Shown: positions 32,560 through 45,254 of the stretch, in pieces
Position numbering within the stretch: position 1 is the stretch's first letter
How the letters are laid out: each line of letters begins with the position of its first letter
Assembly: GCA_032622095.1 (NCBI GenBank)
Contig: CP136065.1
Span: 244,155,474-244,219,473 of the forward strand
Source: Siphonodentalium dalli
Lineage: Eukaryota; Mollusca; Scaphopoda; Gadilida; Siphonodentaliidae
Direction of reading: 5' to 3'
Length of the DNA stretch: 64,000 nt
Notes under the pieces: generated by a model
The model's input: only the letters and a program-made list of their open reading frames with translations
Told to the model about the DNA's origin: nothing
Databases searched by the model: none
Position numbers and translations under genes: made by a program

Positions 32560-33330
32560 CCATCATGTTGCAAATACATCGGAATAAAATATACTGTATG
32601 TTTTATCAACGGTATGTGCAGAAAACTAAGTTGACGATATTCTGCCGTTCCTTTGTCGTACCACCGTATATACACTTCACAGTAATCACCAGGTCAGGCA
32701 CATCCTGAATTCTACTATTATAGTGGTATATGGCCATCACCGTTTTTTTAATTTGATAAAAGGGGATAATCCCAAATCATATTTCACACAAATTATTCAA
32801 AATCAGTGTCACAAATTTGGTATCATAAATGTTTTGTCCAGGAGAACGATTAATCAAGAGGGCACCCGATAAGCAACTCAATTACTAAATTAGCATTCAA
32901 TTAGTTTAAATTTTTTTATGAAGGAGCGACTGAGTCATCCTGTTATTGTCATTTAGAAAGGCCTATATTGGTAATATTATTGAATAACAAAGCTGGCGTA
33001 AACGATTGCACAACAATATTTGTCAGAAGACTGTTCATTCCCTGCGATATTGTTAAGAGTGAATTTTGGCTGTGCACTGGTATGCTCCAACTTCAATTCA
33101 CGATGCTAATAAAGGAAACATGAATATGTTATGGTCATATAGCACTACAATAGTTGAATACCACTATAATAGTGGAATTCAGGATGTGCCTGACCTCATC
33201 ACTGGTTTAGCGGTATCCTGATTTTATACAAACGGCATCAATGTAGCAGCGGTATATTTTGCATCAACAGTATGGTACCGGTAACTAAGTTGACGATGTG
33301 ACACCATTGTTTTGCCGTCGTTATATTTAA
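32560..33330. repeat. Inverted-repeat element with 45-bp arms
   Basis: CAGGTCAGGCACATCCTGAATTCTACTATTATAGTGGTAT (32,692-32,732) is matched in reverse at 33,156-33,202. CTAAGTTGACGAT also appears on both sides (32,626 and 33,283), there in direct orientation, so the structure is composite. No coding sequence lies between. Confidence 0.6.
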
Positions 33331-33641
33331 CAGTGTACATTGTATGAATTTCATTCACCATGCCCTTCATGTATACCAGTTTTGTGGGTTTTTTTCTCGG
33401 CTCAAGCTGGGGACTGCATCCGTTCTTTTTGTCTTATGTTTTCCTCTACCCAGTGCATCTAGAATAATGTTAGCGTATCCTGTACATCCTGTTGTCGCAT
33501 GTGGTCGATATTTCTTTTGAGATCCCGCATAGCGATGCCATTGGACAATCGACCGACATCCAGTAGACGTCGGATGACGGTTATTTGACCACAAATGTTT
33601 TCTATAATTCACGACTGGGCGGCAAAATTAATCATCAGACC

Positions 33642-33935
33642 ATGGAAGTGGTACGCTCATATATGTTTGCCGCATTTTTGGTGGTCATGTTGGCAGAGGT
33701 TACTCTTTCGGAACTTGTTGAAACTGGGTGTGATACGTGTGGTGGATATACAAATGTCACAACGAGAAATATCCTTCAGTGCAAGACTTTATGTAAGAGA
33801 CATGTTGATTGTCGGTCTGTTGATTATAATGTCAGAACGCACCAGTGTTTGTTCCTTGAGCATTCCCGATTCACTCCGGGATGCCGAGGACGACGGGAAT
33901 GGAAGCATGTTGGTGTAAATGCAAAAGATGATCAG
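33642..33935 (+). CDS. First exon: secreted cysteine-rich PAN/apple-like protein
   Basis: ATG at 33,642 gives a signal peptide (SYMFAAFLVVMLAEVTLS, likely cleavage around residue 25). A domain with six cysteines follows: ETGCDTCGGY, ILQCKTLCKRHVDCRSVDYN, and THQCLFLEHS. The C...CxxxCxxxxxCxxxxY...C..L pattern matches PAN/apple domains, used for protein or sugar binding in secreted molluscan and annelid lectins. The exon ends CAG|GTAAGT at 33,935 in phase 0 after 98 codons. The next convincing exon on this strand is a fibrinogen-domain start at 42,729, which needs phase 1, so an unseen linker exon or a different partner must exist. Confidence 0.72.
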
Positions 33936-34530
33936 GTAAGTAAACGAACATTTACATGTCAGAACAATTCCCAGATATTATGTCATGACTCACAGCTAAT
34001 ACAACAAATGCAATTAATGAGAGATTCTCTTGGATTGTATATGTCCCTCGTATACATCCTCTGCCGAGCGACCAGAACACTAGCGATTATAATGCCATTG
34101 TAGAATGAGAAACGCCAAATATGATAATGCCGTTTGAAATCCGCATTTCGGTGTCCTCCTTTTAATTTCTTGTGTTCCCGAACTGTTTCCCAATTACAAA
34201 CGCGTTATTAGCATAAGGTCTGCATTACTCAGTTGTTAACTCACCAGATTTAATCTTCTTGAACTGAATGCAGCAATTTGCAAAAGGATTGGCTTGTAAA
34301 GCAGAAGCCGTTGATAACATATTAGTTTCGATTGCAGTTATTCAGGGACATTTAAGAACTTTGAAGTTTGTGTCAGCACCTCGTGTTCACAATTATGCTA
34401 CGCCATGACAATATCGATTACATAGGGCACAATATCGACCATGCAATGTAGGGGTGAGATGGCACTAGTTAATGTATATCACCATCACGGACACGGTATA
34501 CTAACCTGAGTGAAACTGTCGTACAATGTA
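33936..34530 (+). other. Intron, nothing recognised
   Basis: Sequence downstream of the PAN-like exon's donor. No exon with fitting phase is evident. Confidence 0.45.
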
Positions 34531-34539
34531 AAACAACAA

Positions 34540-34745
34540 AATCGTGTGTTGGCTAACTTATGTCATTGACCGCACATTATCTGCTTAGATTCGTCTCATT
34601 ATGAGTCGATAATATGACTAAAAGGCTCTCATATTCAGCACATTATCGACTAGAAATGAGGCGATTAGAAGCAGGTGATCTACCTTAAACAAGTTATATT
34701 CTAAGCAGATAATGTGCGGATTTTCGGGAAAACAGGCTGCCATTG
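34540..34745. mobile_element. MITE copy A (CCGCACATTATCTGCTTAGA family)
   Basis: Twenty-base inverted ends at 34,570-34,589 and 34,700-34,719 with an interior containing CACATTATCGACT. Flanks TGTCATTGNC and TTTTC(T/G)GG-AAAA-AGGCTG are shared with copy D at 42,400-42,590, so the true element is longer than the inner palindrome. Non-coding. Confidence 0.65.
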
Positions 34746-34759
34746 TAGTTTCTGTCTAC

Positions 34760-35450
34760 ATATATTCCTTTTTAGACCCGCCCCTATGCATGGCATAATA
34801 TTATGACTGTCAGATTATTCTATGGACGGAATAGTTAATACGGTACGGTATACTATATGCCCATATGTTAATAGTGTATATATTATAGCAAACAGAACGG
34901 AGGGACACATAAAAGACTGAGGAAAAATGGCACAGCAACGGAGCTCATTAGTAGAACATTACTTTATGCTGATCCGTATTTAAATTGAGTTGAATCTTCT
35001 GTATGAATCACAGACAATATATTTCTGCTTTGAGTATTGTCGTGGCACGTTCAGTACACACAAATCCGCTCCTGAGTAGAATTCTGCGCTTTAACACTTT
35101 CCTTCCAGACAACTTGCAAGTCAGAACCATGCGGCTCAATTGCGGTATGTTCGATTGATGCAACCAAAGTCGGTGGTTACCAATGTCTGCCAATGAGCGT
35201 CACGCGAAACGGTAAGTGTACTAAATCAAAGAGATAATTGAGAAAATACAGAACTGAAAAAAAAAACAGAAACAACCGGACAAAACACAAACAAACAAAC
35301 AGACAACACCTGAATAAAACAACAAACTAACAGAAAAAAACACCATATATTGCTCGTTATGGGTACCAAATATACGTGGCTACGTTCCTGTGATGGTGAT
35401 CATCTGATCATTAAAGATTTATTCAAGGTCTCGGTCCTCAAGTTATAACA
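34760..35450. other. Non-coding, nothing recognised
   Basis: AT-rich intronic or intergenic DNA. An A/CAAA-rich patch lies at 35,255-35,345. Confidence 0.4.
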
Positions 35451-35469
35451 ATGCAGCGTATTCTCCCGA

Positions 35470-35780
35470 AATTCAACACGATGTGGGCTTATAATAGGAT
35501 CTGTTTTAGGTTCATAATCGACGTAAGCTCGCCTCATTTTAAGTCCACAACGAACTGAACATGACAGTGTTAATGTCATTACGGACTCACAATGATTTAT
35601 TATAATAAAATTTTAGGCGGACAATAACACGAATAAACCAACTCAGGACTTACAAGATGTGTTTGCACTGTGGCCGGCGGAATGCACTGTTATAAGTCCA
35701 CTATGTGCTTATTTCGGAATCAAATAATCAAATGTGAACCAATTTGAATACGATAGGTCGATTATGAGCCTATTTGCACA
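35470..35780. mobile_element. MITE copy B (diverged)
   Basis: Contains GGCGGACAATAACACGAATAA, ACTTACAAGATGTGTTTGCACTGTGGCC, AAGTCCACTATGTGCTTATTTC and GGTCGATTATGAG, which match pieces at 38,480-38,650 and 42,340-42,420. Confidence 0.55.
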
Positions 35781-35789
35781 ATGATTTGT

Positions 35790-36540
35790 TGTTGAATAAT
35801 TTTACCTAGAAATGCGTTTTAACAATCTGGTCCGGTCCCGAGAATCAACACCATATCGAGAAATTTAATATAGAAAACAAATAAAGTTATTATAACATCT
35901 TATATGCCAACCGACAGAAAATGTATCGTCTCCCAACAAGTTAGTTTTACCTTCAGCGCGTTATTATGTTACTGATATGGTAAAACGACGAGCGCTTAAA
36001 GATACAGGGTTATATATAAATCAACTGTTAAAGTGAGACTGTAACTAAATGCAGCCACTGCATATATCCTACTCTACTCTGTACATGTTGGTCGCGCACG
36101 ATCCATAATACGGGTATATTTTGCCATATATTAACTAAGTGCTAGCTACATATATCCAGATAAAAACAATACGTTGTCAATAAACAATAGTCGATTCAGT
36201 GAAAACTGTTTAGTATCACATATCACCACCCCCATTGCATATCAGCGAAAGAACACCGACATTCGTCTGAATTCTGGTATCTGGTCTAGATCACCCAAAT
36301 AATCACGGTGTTCCAAGTCAGGACTTGGTCGCCAGGATCGGCGGATTATTGTACAATCAACGACAATCTTTGGACAAACCGTGCCGCACAGAGATTCGCG
36401 TGTTGGTGTCGCCAAACCTGAGCACGTGAAAGCGGCTTATCTCCGTATTGTATAGGGGTACCTGTATGCCGTCGCCGTTAAACAGGTATCACGGGGCAGG
36501 GGTGGAGCCGAGTTCTCACCCTCCATGCGGTTGTCACGAC
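35790..36540. other. Non-coding, nothing recognised
   Basis: No exon or repeat recognised in this AT-rich stretch. Confidence 0.4.
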
Positions 36541-36559
36541 TTTGTCAGTTTTACGGGTG

Positions 36560-36787
36560 GAGGAAAGTAAATTTCACCGATTAATCACTCCGCTGGTTGT
36601 AGAAACCACCGACCCCGGCAAGCATCCGACAATCTTGCCCAGATACACGAATCAGATGATCCTCACTTAGCGTGGATCGCGAATCCGCGCTTGTCGGTAT
36701 TCGAACCAGCTTCGTCAACGCTAGACGGCATATGGCGGCATAATGCACTAAGCTTTCTGCCGACGGGACCACCGGGGTCCTTTCCAA
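36560..36787 (-). mobile_element. tRNA-derived SINE
   Basis: On the minus strand there is an A-box-like AAGCTTAGTGCA (36,744-36,757 plus coordinates) and a B box GGTTCGAATACC (36,696-36,707), spaced as in a tRNA-derived RNA polymerase III promoter. A non-tRNA body follows (GCGCGGATTCGCGATCCACGC and onward). The stretch is GC-richer than its surroundings. The SINE family is not known to me. Confidence 0.5.
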
Positions 36788-36799
36788 TCAATGTTTAGT

Positions 36800-37920
36800 G
36801 TAAAATGTTGTGTGTTCAGATCAAGAACCGACTATATATTGTTCAACTTCGAGTAAACATATTACACTGAATTTACATTCAGTTCAAGACATACCACCCC
36901 ATCCATACCTGGGTTATTGCGTTAGGTTCGTAATTTCTAACTGGTTCTGACAATGAGATATATATATGAATCAATTAGAATATTGCAAACTTTAAGAGGA
37001 GATATTCAGTTGTATCTGGAGTTGTGAATTTAGTGGGGTGCAAATGGAATTGATAAGTTGAACACCCCGACCCCAACAAAACCCCTTGAGTCACGTCCCT
37101 GCATGTTTCGCTCATGTCGCCTCTCCCCTGTTCGGGACTATTATGACTGTACGGTAACGGCTGAAATTGTCAAGTCCATGTCTTATATTTAAGTCATGCT
37201 GTGAACGTGGTGTTTTGAAGTTGGAACGTCGGGTTTCCTAAAATACTCATGGTTGTTTTCGCAACCAAACTTTGGTCAAATTTTAGCAGCTGGAAATGGC
37301 ATGCATTCCTGGTAAATTAGATATAAGAACCAGAAAAAAATAAGTTGAAATTGTTTTATTTCTGTGATTTTGGGACATCAAATATTTGTTTGTTTGTTTG
37401 TTTATTTTTGTTTTGGTACCGGTATCAAAATTCGATTCTTTTCCAAATTTCGTTCAAATGTTTGAACTGAAATGGTAATCAGTTGAAAACATTTCGAACT
37501 ATTATTATAGGGGATTTCAGGTGTGAATTTCCAACAATTGGAAATAATGAGGTACATGTTGGAAAAAATTTCTCTTTATTGGGGTGAGGGGTGAGTTGGG
37601 GCTGCAATGTAATTTCGTATACTTGGGAATTAGCAATAAGTTGAAAATTTGGAAAGATTCTAACTAAATATTGCCGTCATTGAAGTTATTGAAAATTATT
37701 GTCCATAAAATGTAATGGTCACAATGGGGGGACTTGAAAACAAAAATCCATAATACAAGGCCATGGTGCGGGGTTGTATCTGAGTCCCCATCGCAGATAT
37801 TTGCAATGCCATATAATTGTTTTCCAAAACCATTTTTAAAGACAAATTATTACAAGTAAACCAATTTGAAATGTCACAGCTTACTAAACTAGAGCAGGGG
37901 GTCGCATTTAATTTAATTAA
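36800..37920. other. Non-coding, nothing recognised
   Basis: Contains a TTTG simple repeat (37,388-37,408). No exon evident. Confidence 0.4.
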
Positions 37921-37936
37921 TTCAATTTAATCGGAC

Positions 37937-38272
37937 ATGTCTTTATGTTGTACCACAATTTTTCGTTTTGTCTTAATAAAAATAATTTTGATAGTTGTTG
38001 CTGTTATATTTTATATCCAGTCCAGCAATAATTTATTCCCAAATTATGAATTAGTGCTTTCAAAACAAGCTCCGACCTCAATTCATATAAGAAACACGGA
38101 ACTAAAGTCACCCGCATCCAATGCGAATTACGTTCCGATTGCAAAACTACTATCATTCCCTATTTATCCGACCACACCCATCGATAACATATTGCGCGTA
38201 GAAATAATAGCAAGAGAATCTGTCTTAATCCACCTAACGGTAGTATGCTTCAAAAACACAAGGATATTATAA
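37937..38272 (+). CDS. Possible short type II membrane protein (111 aa)
   Basis: ATG at 37,937 opens a single frame with a short basic N-terminus, one hydrophobic segment (FVLIKIILIVVAVIFYIQ, residues about 11-28), and a polar tail ending ...FKNTRIL before TAA. The layout resembles the first exon of a Golgi-anchored enzyme, but I recognise no domain, and AT-rich DNA yields such frames by chance. It sits within the possible long intron between the PAN-like and fibrinogen exons. Confidence 0.25.
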   Translation: MSLCCTTIFRFVLIKIILIVVAVIFYIQSSNNLFPNYELVLSKQAPTSIHIRNTELKSPASNANYVPIAKLLSFPIYPTTPIDNILRVEIIARESVLIHLTVVCFKNTRIL

Positions 38273-38469
38273 ATAAAACTCCATTGTAAAACCAACTAAA
38301 CGCACGCATAATTTACAATCAAATTACCAATATCTGTATCGTTACTGCGAAACCAGAAATCTGTATTCTCGGTTTATACAAAAATCTCAGACCAGGGGGG
38401 GGACTAGGTCTCAGTTGTAGACTATTACCTATAACACACATTGTTATCGATTATATTAAATTGTGTCCT

Positions 38470-38660
38470 GTGCATATATAATTATAATCTATCAGATTAT
38501 GTGCGGACAATGACAAACATAAGCCAACTCACGACGTTCTGGTGTACGCACTTTAACATGTGTTTTCACTGTGGCCCGCGCCATAAAACGGGTAAGAGTC
38601 CATAATGATCACATTATGTACCTATTTCACATTATAGGTCGATTATGTGTGTTTTTTCTG
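38470..38660. mobile_element. MITE copy C (partial)
   Basis: ATTATGTGCGGACAATGACAAACATAAGCC..., TGTGTTTTCACTGTGGCCCGCGCCATAAAACGGGTAAGAGTCC and AGGTCGATTATGTG. Same family as copies A, B and D. Confidence 0.6.
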
Positions 38661-39479
38661 AGAGTACATGTTGCATTGTTTGAGTCCCTTCGTTTGCCAA
38701 TAGCTGCTAGAATAATTTAGATTTGTCTTTCAAAATGCAAAATAAGTAAGACATGTCTTGACCTAAGCACAATCAAGTAGTCTCTCATGAACTGCAGCTA
38801 TTATGTGAACTTTTTGAAATGCGTGTAAACAAACCTACATGTAACAGTGACATTTCAAAACATTGTGTCCAAAAGCATAGAAATATGTTTTGTCATACAA
38901 ATTTCTCATTGGTTGATTATACTTAAACGTTATGTCAACAGTCAACTGCTAGGACATACTCATGTGACGATTCGGCGGTTTAATTTAAATGATTGTTTCA
39001 CTCGGTTATTACTCCACTCTACGTAGAAACAACCGGACTGGGTTTTTATATATGTGTGGCGTCATCGTTGTGCAAAGTTATTACGTGCAGTTTCAACCGA
39101 CGTGTTTAATGATAAATATAACCAGTGAAACCAGTTTTCTATCCCGATTACCACAAACATAGCATTAGACTAAATGTTCACCAAGGCAGTAGAAACAAGC
39201 AAAGTCTGGTGTGGGATGTTTCCGTCCAAAGGATGCGCAGCAATATTGAACTAAAGACGAATGCCGGATGTGAACGTATTCCACCTTGTGAAAATATCGA
39301 CTCGACAGTGAAAGACCGGGCCTCAGCCATTGTTTCTTTACCTCGATCAATCCTTGAATACCTCCGTGTTATATGGGGCCATTAGAGACAAAACCGCAAT
39401 ACACAACACACGGGCAATACATGGCAATAATGTCCAGATTTGCCATCTCCAGTCTAAGTCTCTGGTCCGATTCGGCATC

Positions 39480-42245
39480 TCAGGTTTAAACCTGGTCTAC
39501 GTAAACCTCTAGGTTTAAACCGCCGTGAGTCAGCAAAATCCGTGGTTTAAACTCGCGACCGCAGGTCTAAGTGACGCATTCGCCATCTCTACTTTAAACC
39601 TGGTCCAGTCAAACCAGTGGTTTAGCAGTAGTGTCTCTGTATCATCGAGGCAATTAATCGTAATTTCCTAATGCGGACCGCTCGTTTTATTGACCTATAA
39701 AATCAATAATTACGACAGCGACCATATTTTGATTGGATATTTATAAGCGAGAAGCACTCACACATATAAAGCGTGTGGGGATAAGTTTTTGTCAATTTCG
39801 ACAAAACCGGCAACTAAACCATCTAATTCGGCGGTCTAGCTAAACCAGATTTACCGAGGCTAAACTTGAGATGACGAATCCGTCTTTTCTTCATCGCGTT
39901 TAGAATTGTCAAACAATCATTCAAAGGGTGAAGCTGTAAATTATCTCGAGTGAGGGCGTCTCTAAGTGGCGGCTGCCGACTGGTGTTATCGTGTCACAGT
40001 TTATTTATTCGCACGCGAGCTTTGATCAGATATGGACATGTTCTTTCAATTTGATGTTTACGACTATCTTGTGGCTTTTTTTTTTTGGCTTGTGGCAATC
40101 ACAAATACTGGTGTTTTCTACGAATTCATTTGAATGGTTCAACGTTTTAATTTTGACACCAAATCGATGCTACTGCATGACCAGATCTGCTATACACATA
40201 GTTTGCAATCCTAAAATTATATTGATATATGAGTCAAATTTGCTAACTTATTCTGATGTAGATCACGCCACAAAGCTCTACTCTGTCTCCGACCATAAAT
40301 TCCCCTAATATTCCACCTGTTCAAAACCTGGGAACTTTTTGATTTTCTGTATGAAGTAAAATTTATTACATTGAAAGAAAGCAACGCGTGTAATATATTT
40401 CTTTATTAAAAGTTGTGAATGTGTATGGATGCGCACTTCAAACAGTTCAGTTGCCGCTTCTGGTGTGTACTCATAAGGAAATTGATTTTACTTGACTGAC
40501 CTCTTGGTCCAGGATTGACTCGATTATGGAGACTTTATTCAGCCTCGTGCGCACATTTTGATCATTTGATCATTTTAATTTAAAAAACAAAATTAATTAA
40601 ATTTAAAACAAATAAATATTAATATAAATTTAAAATATTGTTTCTTGTTAGATACAACTCCTTACTCAATTTAACAACACAATGTTTTCATTTTTTTAAA
40701 TAAAATTTTCTTAGTTTTAAATCAGTTTTAAAGAACAGTTGCGAACAGGCAAACAGATATACAGCTCATATACCTTTAAATATATACAGATATAGATGTA
40801 AATACACCAAATTCTGTCCTTGCGGACAAAGCATCTTGCAGAAAATCACAACCAAAGTAATAAACAGCACATGAAGCTCGTGTTGAGAGACATGCCCTTT
40901 GTCAGATTGATTTAAACACACAAAGAGATCGGGTTAATGGTCCATGAGCGATACCCATTTCTCAATGAATAAATCGTGCACGCGTTCGCGATAATTTATG
41001 ACATGTCAATAACTATTATATCGTCTTGTCTTTTGGTCCGATAGGTAAGAGCTTACTAAGAGGGTAGTTTGACTGTATGCTCATATAACCAAATCTAGTT
41101 GTCAATTAGTTGGTAACTGAGCGATAAAAAAAACTCCCCCTTAGACCCGGGAGGTTTAAACCGGAGATGACGAGTCCGGCCACTGAGTTTAACCTACATT
41201 GATGATCCAGCCGAACACGGCACAAGAGTGCGTTTGTTGTCGTGTTGAGCATGCAATGAAACTATCCAGGCGGAGCACAAGCATGTCGGTATAATTAGTA
41301 TTGTCACGCCCGCTATTAACTCGAAAAAGCGAACGCTTACAACAACCATCGCATGAGAATGAATAAATCGTGACATAATACCAAGCCGCCACTCCCACCT
41401 TATAGACACAACATCAATCTAGTGTACGTACAGCTCGAGCCATGTAAACCGCGGTCCAGAAACCAAACAGGCCTCGCTAGACCAGATTAGCTGGACTGTC
41501 GAATGATATGGTTTAGTTTCCGGTTTAAAGGCACGGGCGGCGTTCGTTGCAGAAATATTCATATTTGTTCAAATCAACATCAACAGAAGGAATATTAATA
41601 TACATATATTTCTTTGTTCATATGCCAAACATAATCAGCGCGTAAATAGTATATTGTCGTCAAGACGTACGATGGTGTACGCAAACAAGAGCCTGCTCGT
41701 GTTACATAATTTTTGCTTCTGTTTACAAAATACAGCGCAAATCTATTGGTTAATCAAACACAAATGATATATACGCTCTTTATTATTTCCATATCAGGAA
41801 AACAGTAACAAATAACGCTCTTTATGTTTGCCATATTCGGATCTAAACAAAAGCCAGGTTCTTTTAACGTTTTTTGCATTTGTTTACATAACACAAGAAA
41901 AATATTTGACAATAACATGCTGTTTATGTCATATTTCTGATTTGTATAAGAGCAAACTATATTTTACTATTATTTCTGTTTATGTCGGTTTTTGACGGAG
42001 GTGGATATTTTAACAGCATACTCACCGCCAACACCGCCAGTATCTGTAAGTAAATCGCAAATATGAAATCGCATAGATATACAAACACTACTGTTAAACA
42101 TCAAGTCTGCTGGCTGGATCTGGTTTAAACCATATATAACGAATGCCGCACTTTGATATATGGCTTCGGGATCAAACCAATTGGTGGGCTGTCAAACGGC
42201 TGTTTAAAACTAGAGGTTTCCATAAACCAGTTTTAAACCAGTCAA
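39480..42245. mobile_element. Degenerate TIR element, about 2.8 kb
   Basis: The left end (39,480-39,665) and the reverse complement of the right end (42,075-42,245) align through three shared blocks: GGTTTAAACCTGG...AAACCTCTAG(G/T)TTTAAAC, GTGACGCATTCGCCATCT...TTTAAACC, and GGTTTAGCAGTAGTGT. GATGACGA(A/G)TCCG and GGTTTAAACC also occur inside at 39,830-39,890 and 41,150-41,185. No transposase is seen, and the exact ends and a target duplication could not be fixed. Confidence 0.55.
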
Positions 42246-42339
42246 CACCCACTGTCGGTACAGGCGCAGCGATGAATGTTAGTGGTGTGCCTACAGTGAC
42301 AAATATAATGCGAAATAGGTACACACATGTGATTATTTT

Positions 42340-42600
42340 ATTCTGAAATAAGCAGATAATGGACTCATACCCGTTATTTCGTTTTATGACGCGGGCCACA
42401 GTGGAAATGTCATTGTCCGCACATAACCTGCTTAGAATCTTCTTATTGTGAGTCGATAATGTTACTAAAACGGTCTCATTCCCAGCACATTATCGACTCA
42501 AAACGAGGCACTTCTAGGCAGATTACCTACATTAAACAAGTTCTGTATAAGCAGATAATGTGCGGTTTTCTGGAGAAAAGGCTGATAGGTCCAGTATAGT
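42340..42600. mobile_element. MITE copy D
   Basis: AAGCAGATAATGGACTCATACCCGTTATTTCGTTTTATGACGCGGGCCACAGTGG precedes an inner palindrome at 42,417-42,565 with CCGCACAT...ATGTGCGG ends. It lies just before the fibrinogen-domain exon. Confidence 0.65.
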
Positions 42601-42728
42601 CACGTTCGGGTGCAAAATTGGTAGCAACATTCGAACGTATAACGGTCATTTATGACGGAAATAGTTTGTGGCAATGTGGAAGTTTCATTTTATGAATGTT
42701 TAATGATTTATGCATAATTTATCGACAG

Positions 42729-42877
42729 TCACGCTGGACACTTCAAAACCGACCGATTGTTCAGACATACAGCGTTTGGGGACCACTACATCTGGAGTTT
42801 ACGTCATTTACCCATATGAAAACAACACGGAGGTGATGGTGTACTGTGACATGGACACAGCTGGAGGAGGTTGGCTA
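42729..42877 (+). CDS. Fibrinogen-related domain (FReD), first exon
   Basis: The acceptor ATCGACAG precedes 42,729 (phase 1), and GGCTA|GTAAGT ends the exon at 42,877 (phase 0). The 49 codons include KPTDCSDIQRLGTTTSGVYV and VMVYCDMDTAGGGWL. These are the canonical start of the fibrinogen C-terminal globular domain: CxDI, SGVYxIYP, VxVYCDMxTxGGGW. Such proteins bind sugars or acetyl groups and act in invertebrate innate recognition. The next exon (usually starting with a QRR motif) is not found to 43,325, and the Polinton-derived element lies directly downstream. I find no convincing continuation up to 64 kb either. Together with the PAN-like exon at 33.6 kb this may be one secreted lectin gene. 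Confidence 0.75.
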
Positions 42878-43325
42878 GTAAGTCACCATTTAGATGTTGT
42901 TACATGGATAGTTTGACATTGGATGAAATATCAGCTAGGGTTTCAATTCAGACCGAAGGACTGATACATCTCGATTAACTGTGTGGTCAGCTGTTTAATT
43001 AGAGTGGCTTCCCTTGTATTGCAACCCACAACTCCACTATAGGAATCGGGGAGCTAAATATGTTCTAGAGTCGGGGAGTGACTACACCGTGGAATTATAA
43101 AGGTGAAGGTAACTGAAGAATGACCTTCAACTGATACATGCGACACCTTTTTAAAGGATGACATCGCGATTATTTGATTTGTACATCATATCTAAACAAT
43201 TTAAACTGGTGAATTAAGGGGGAATGGATTTTTGTGAGCGGGAAGTTTATTGAACTAGCTGCTGTAGTTCTGGGTTTTTCCAGATCAAAGTTGGCTGTGG
43301 GATAGCCCTGTCGTAAACACATATC
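42878..43325 (+). other. Intron of the FReD gene up to the Polinton insertion
   Basis: No coding sequence. It ends with CATATC, the left copy of the Polinton target duplication (43,320-43,325). Confidence 0.5.
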
Positions 43326-44898
43326 AGAAGATAGAGCCACTCGTTGACTTCAATCGTAAAATTGGGCGTAAGTGTATTTTGAGTATGTTAGTACTATAGT
43401 ACTATATATTTGAGAATCGTTGATAAAAATGGGCGTAAGTAAATTTTCGATGGAGCAGGTCGCCAGAGCGTCATGTTGGTGTGTTTATATTTTTGGTGAA
43501 GTTGTTTTTTTTTATATCTCGGCCGACTATTGCGTGTCTAACACATCAACTAAATAATCTCAGCTTAAGAAGGCTAACCAAATTATTCATAGAGCAGGTC
43601 GCCAGAGCGTCATGTGTATATTGTTGACTAACAAGTTGGTTCATCGTGTGAAGTTGCTTTTTTATATATCTCGGCCGACTATTAAATGTCTGACACATCA
43701 ACTAAATAATCTCAGCTTAAGACGGCTTAACCAAATTATTTGCTTAAAGGTTCAGACAGGCATACATCTTACTGAAAATAATCACGATCGACTATTTAAT
43801 GTCTGACTCATAAACCGAATAATCTCAGCTTAAGACGGCTTAACCGAATTATTTGAGTAAAGATTCAGACACACATACATCTTACTGTATTTTGAGTAAC
43901 AGATGAATATTCCTACCTACTGGATAGTGCGTATTCATCCGAAGAGATGTCTGATTCTGTCAACTGGGATTACAAAATGAACACTTTAAATATTGTATAT
44001 CCTACCATATGTGAACTTGAATTATGTCATCACCAATAAATACATGTATAATCGATTATCTTTTCAATAATAATATCTCTCTGGGTTCTATCGTGGTAAA
44101 ACATCTTTTGTTTGACAAGATATTTTCCACTCAATGTTTGTCGCAGACCTACGTCATAATACTCCCCTCCCCCAGCAACCCCTCCTCCCCTACCCCCAAC
44201 CACCTTCCCATCTCACATCTCTTACCCGCACCTATTCATGCGCGTATATATTGTACAATGTGTACGTGTCGGAGCACAAGACATCCAAATAAGGAGTACT
44301 ACCTCATAGTAAAGCAACACTCTTTATTCATCTTTCAACATAAATGACACACGTGCATTATCGCGAACTATTGGAAGAGTGTACGTTTATAGAGTTATTG
44401 TACTTAGAACGAGAATCGTTAGTCGGTTATTTTAAAAAGCGTTGGTAAAAAAAGGGGCGAGGACCCCCGCCCCACCCTGTTTTAGGGAAGTTACTCGGAT
44501 GATGTGTCAGCGAGTCATTTTTCATAATGCCAACCTCGGGATGACAACGTCGTAGAGCGGTGTTATAATACTGAACGAATTTCACAGCGAAAATTACTAA
44601 GCCTATTATAATTCCCTAGTGTTGTGCTCATAACCAGAGTGGTTTATTCATATAACATCAAGGTCTGCGTGTGTGTACACTTATAACATCATTATTTGTA
44701 TAACGTGATATGTTGTTAACACGTACGGGTCATGTGATCATACACTCAATCATAGAAGTTACTTTGATGTTGTTGTTATGAATAGAATTTTATCAACCTT
44801 ACGTTAACAGTTTATCACGTTAAACTCCACTCACTCTCTCCCCGCTTATAGATATATAACGAAAACGAGAATATCATGTTGATGAAGTTTATTGAAAT

Positions 44899-45040
44899 TT
44901 AATCATTGTCTGAATCTACAGCCCATTCATTATTATATCCGTGTTTGGTCAGTGTTACCATTTTCTTCATGATCATGTTATGTATGGGTGATGTTTTCAT
45001 TCGATGCTGGTATTCTATTAATCGTTCGTTACTTTTGAGA
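44899..45040 (-). pseudogene. Zinc-finger-gene C-terminal fragment in the left TIR
   Basis: Left-arm counterpart of 52,560-52,706 (RLIEYQHRMKTSPIHNMIMK, NNEWAVDSDND, stop). Its downstream flank (GAGAATATCATGTTGATGAAG) also matches 46,990-47,045, next to the complete gene. Confidence 0.5.
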
Positions 45041-45254
45041 AAGAGGAACAACAACGACGATGACGACCACAATAACAACAACAACATCTACTTTTTTTGG
45101 GGGGGGGGGGCAAAATAATATGACACATCGTTGCCGCCACCGCCCCGTTGCCGCCACCGCCGTTGCCGCCGTCGTTTCCGCCGCCGTTGCCGCCGCCGCT
45201 GCCACCGCCACCGCCGCAGTAAAATAACATGACATGTGGTACATAATAAAAAAA

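Noticed and set aside
36696..36757. Functional tRNA gene
   Set aside because: The A and B boxes are present, but no cloverleaf with a proper acceptor stem and anticodon arm can be drawn; a SINE head fits better.
33642..42877. Direct splice from the PAN-like exon to the FReD exon
   Set aside because: The donor is phase 0 and the acceptor phase 1, so the junction would shift the frame; a linker exon must intervene if they belong together.
45018..45230. Gly-rich protein from the GGC minisatellite
   Set aside because: Every frame over the repeat is open, copy number differs between the arms, and it lacks a start outside the repeat.
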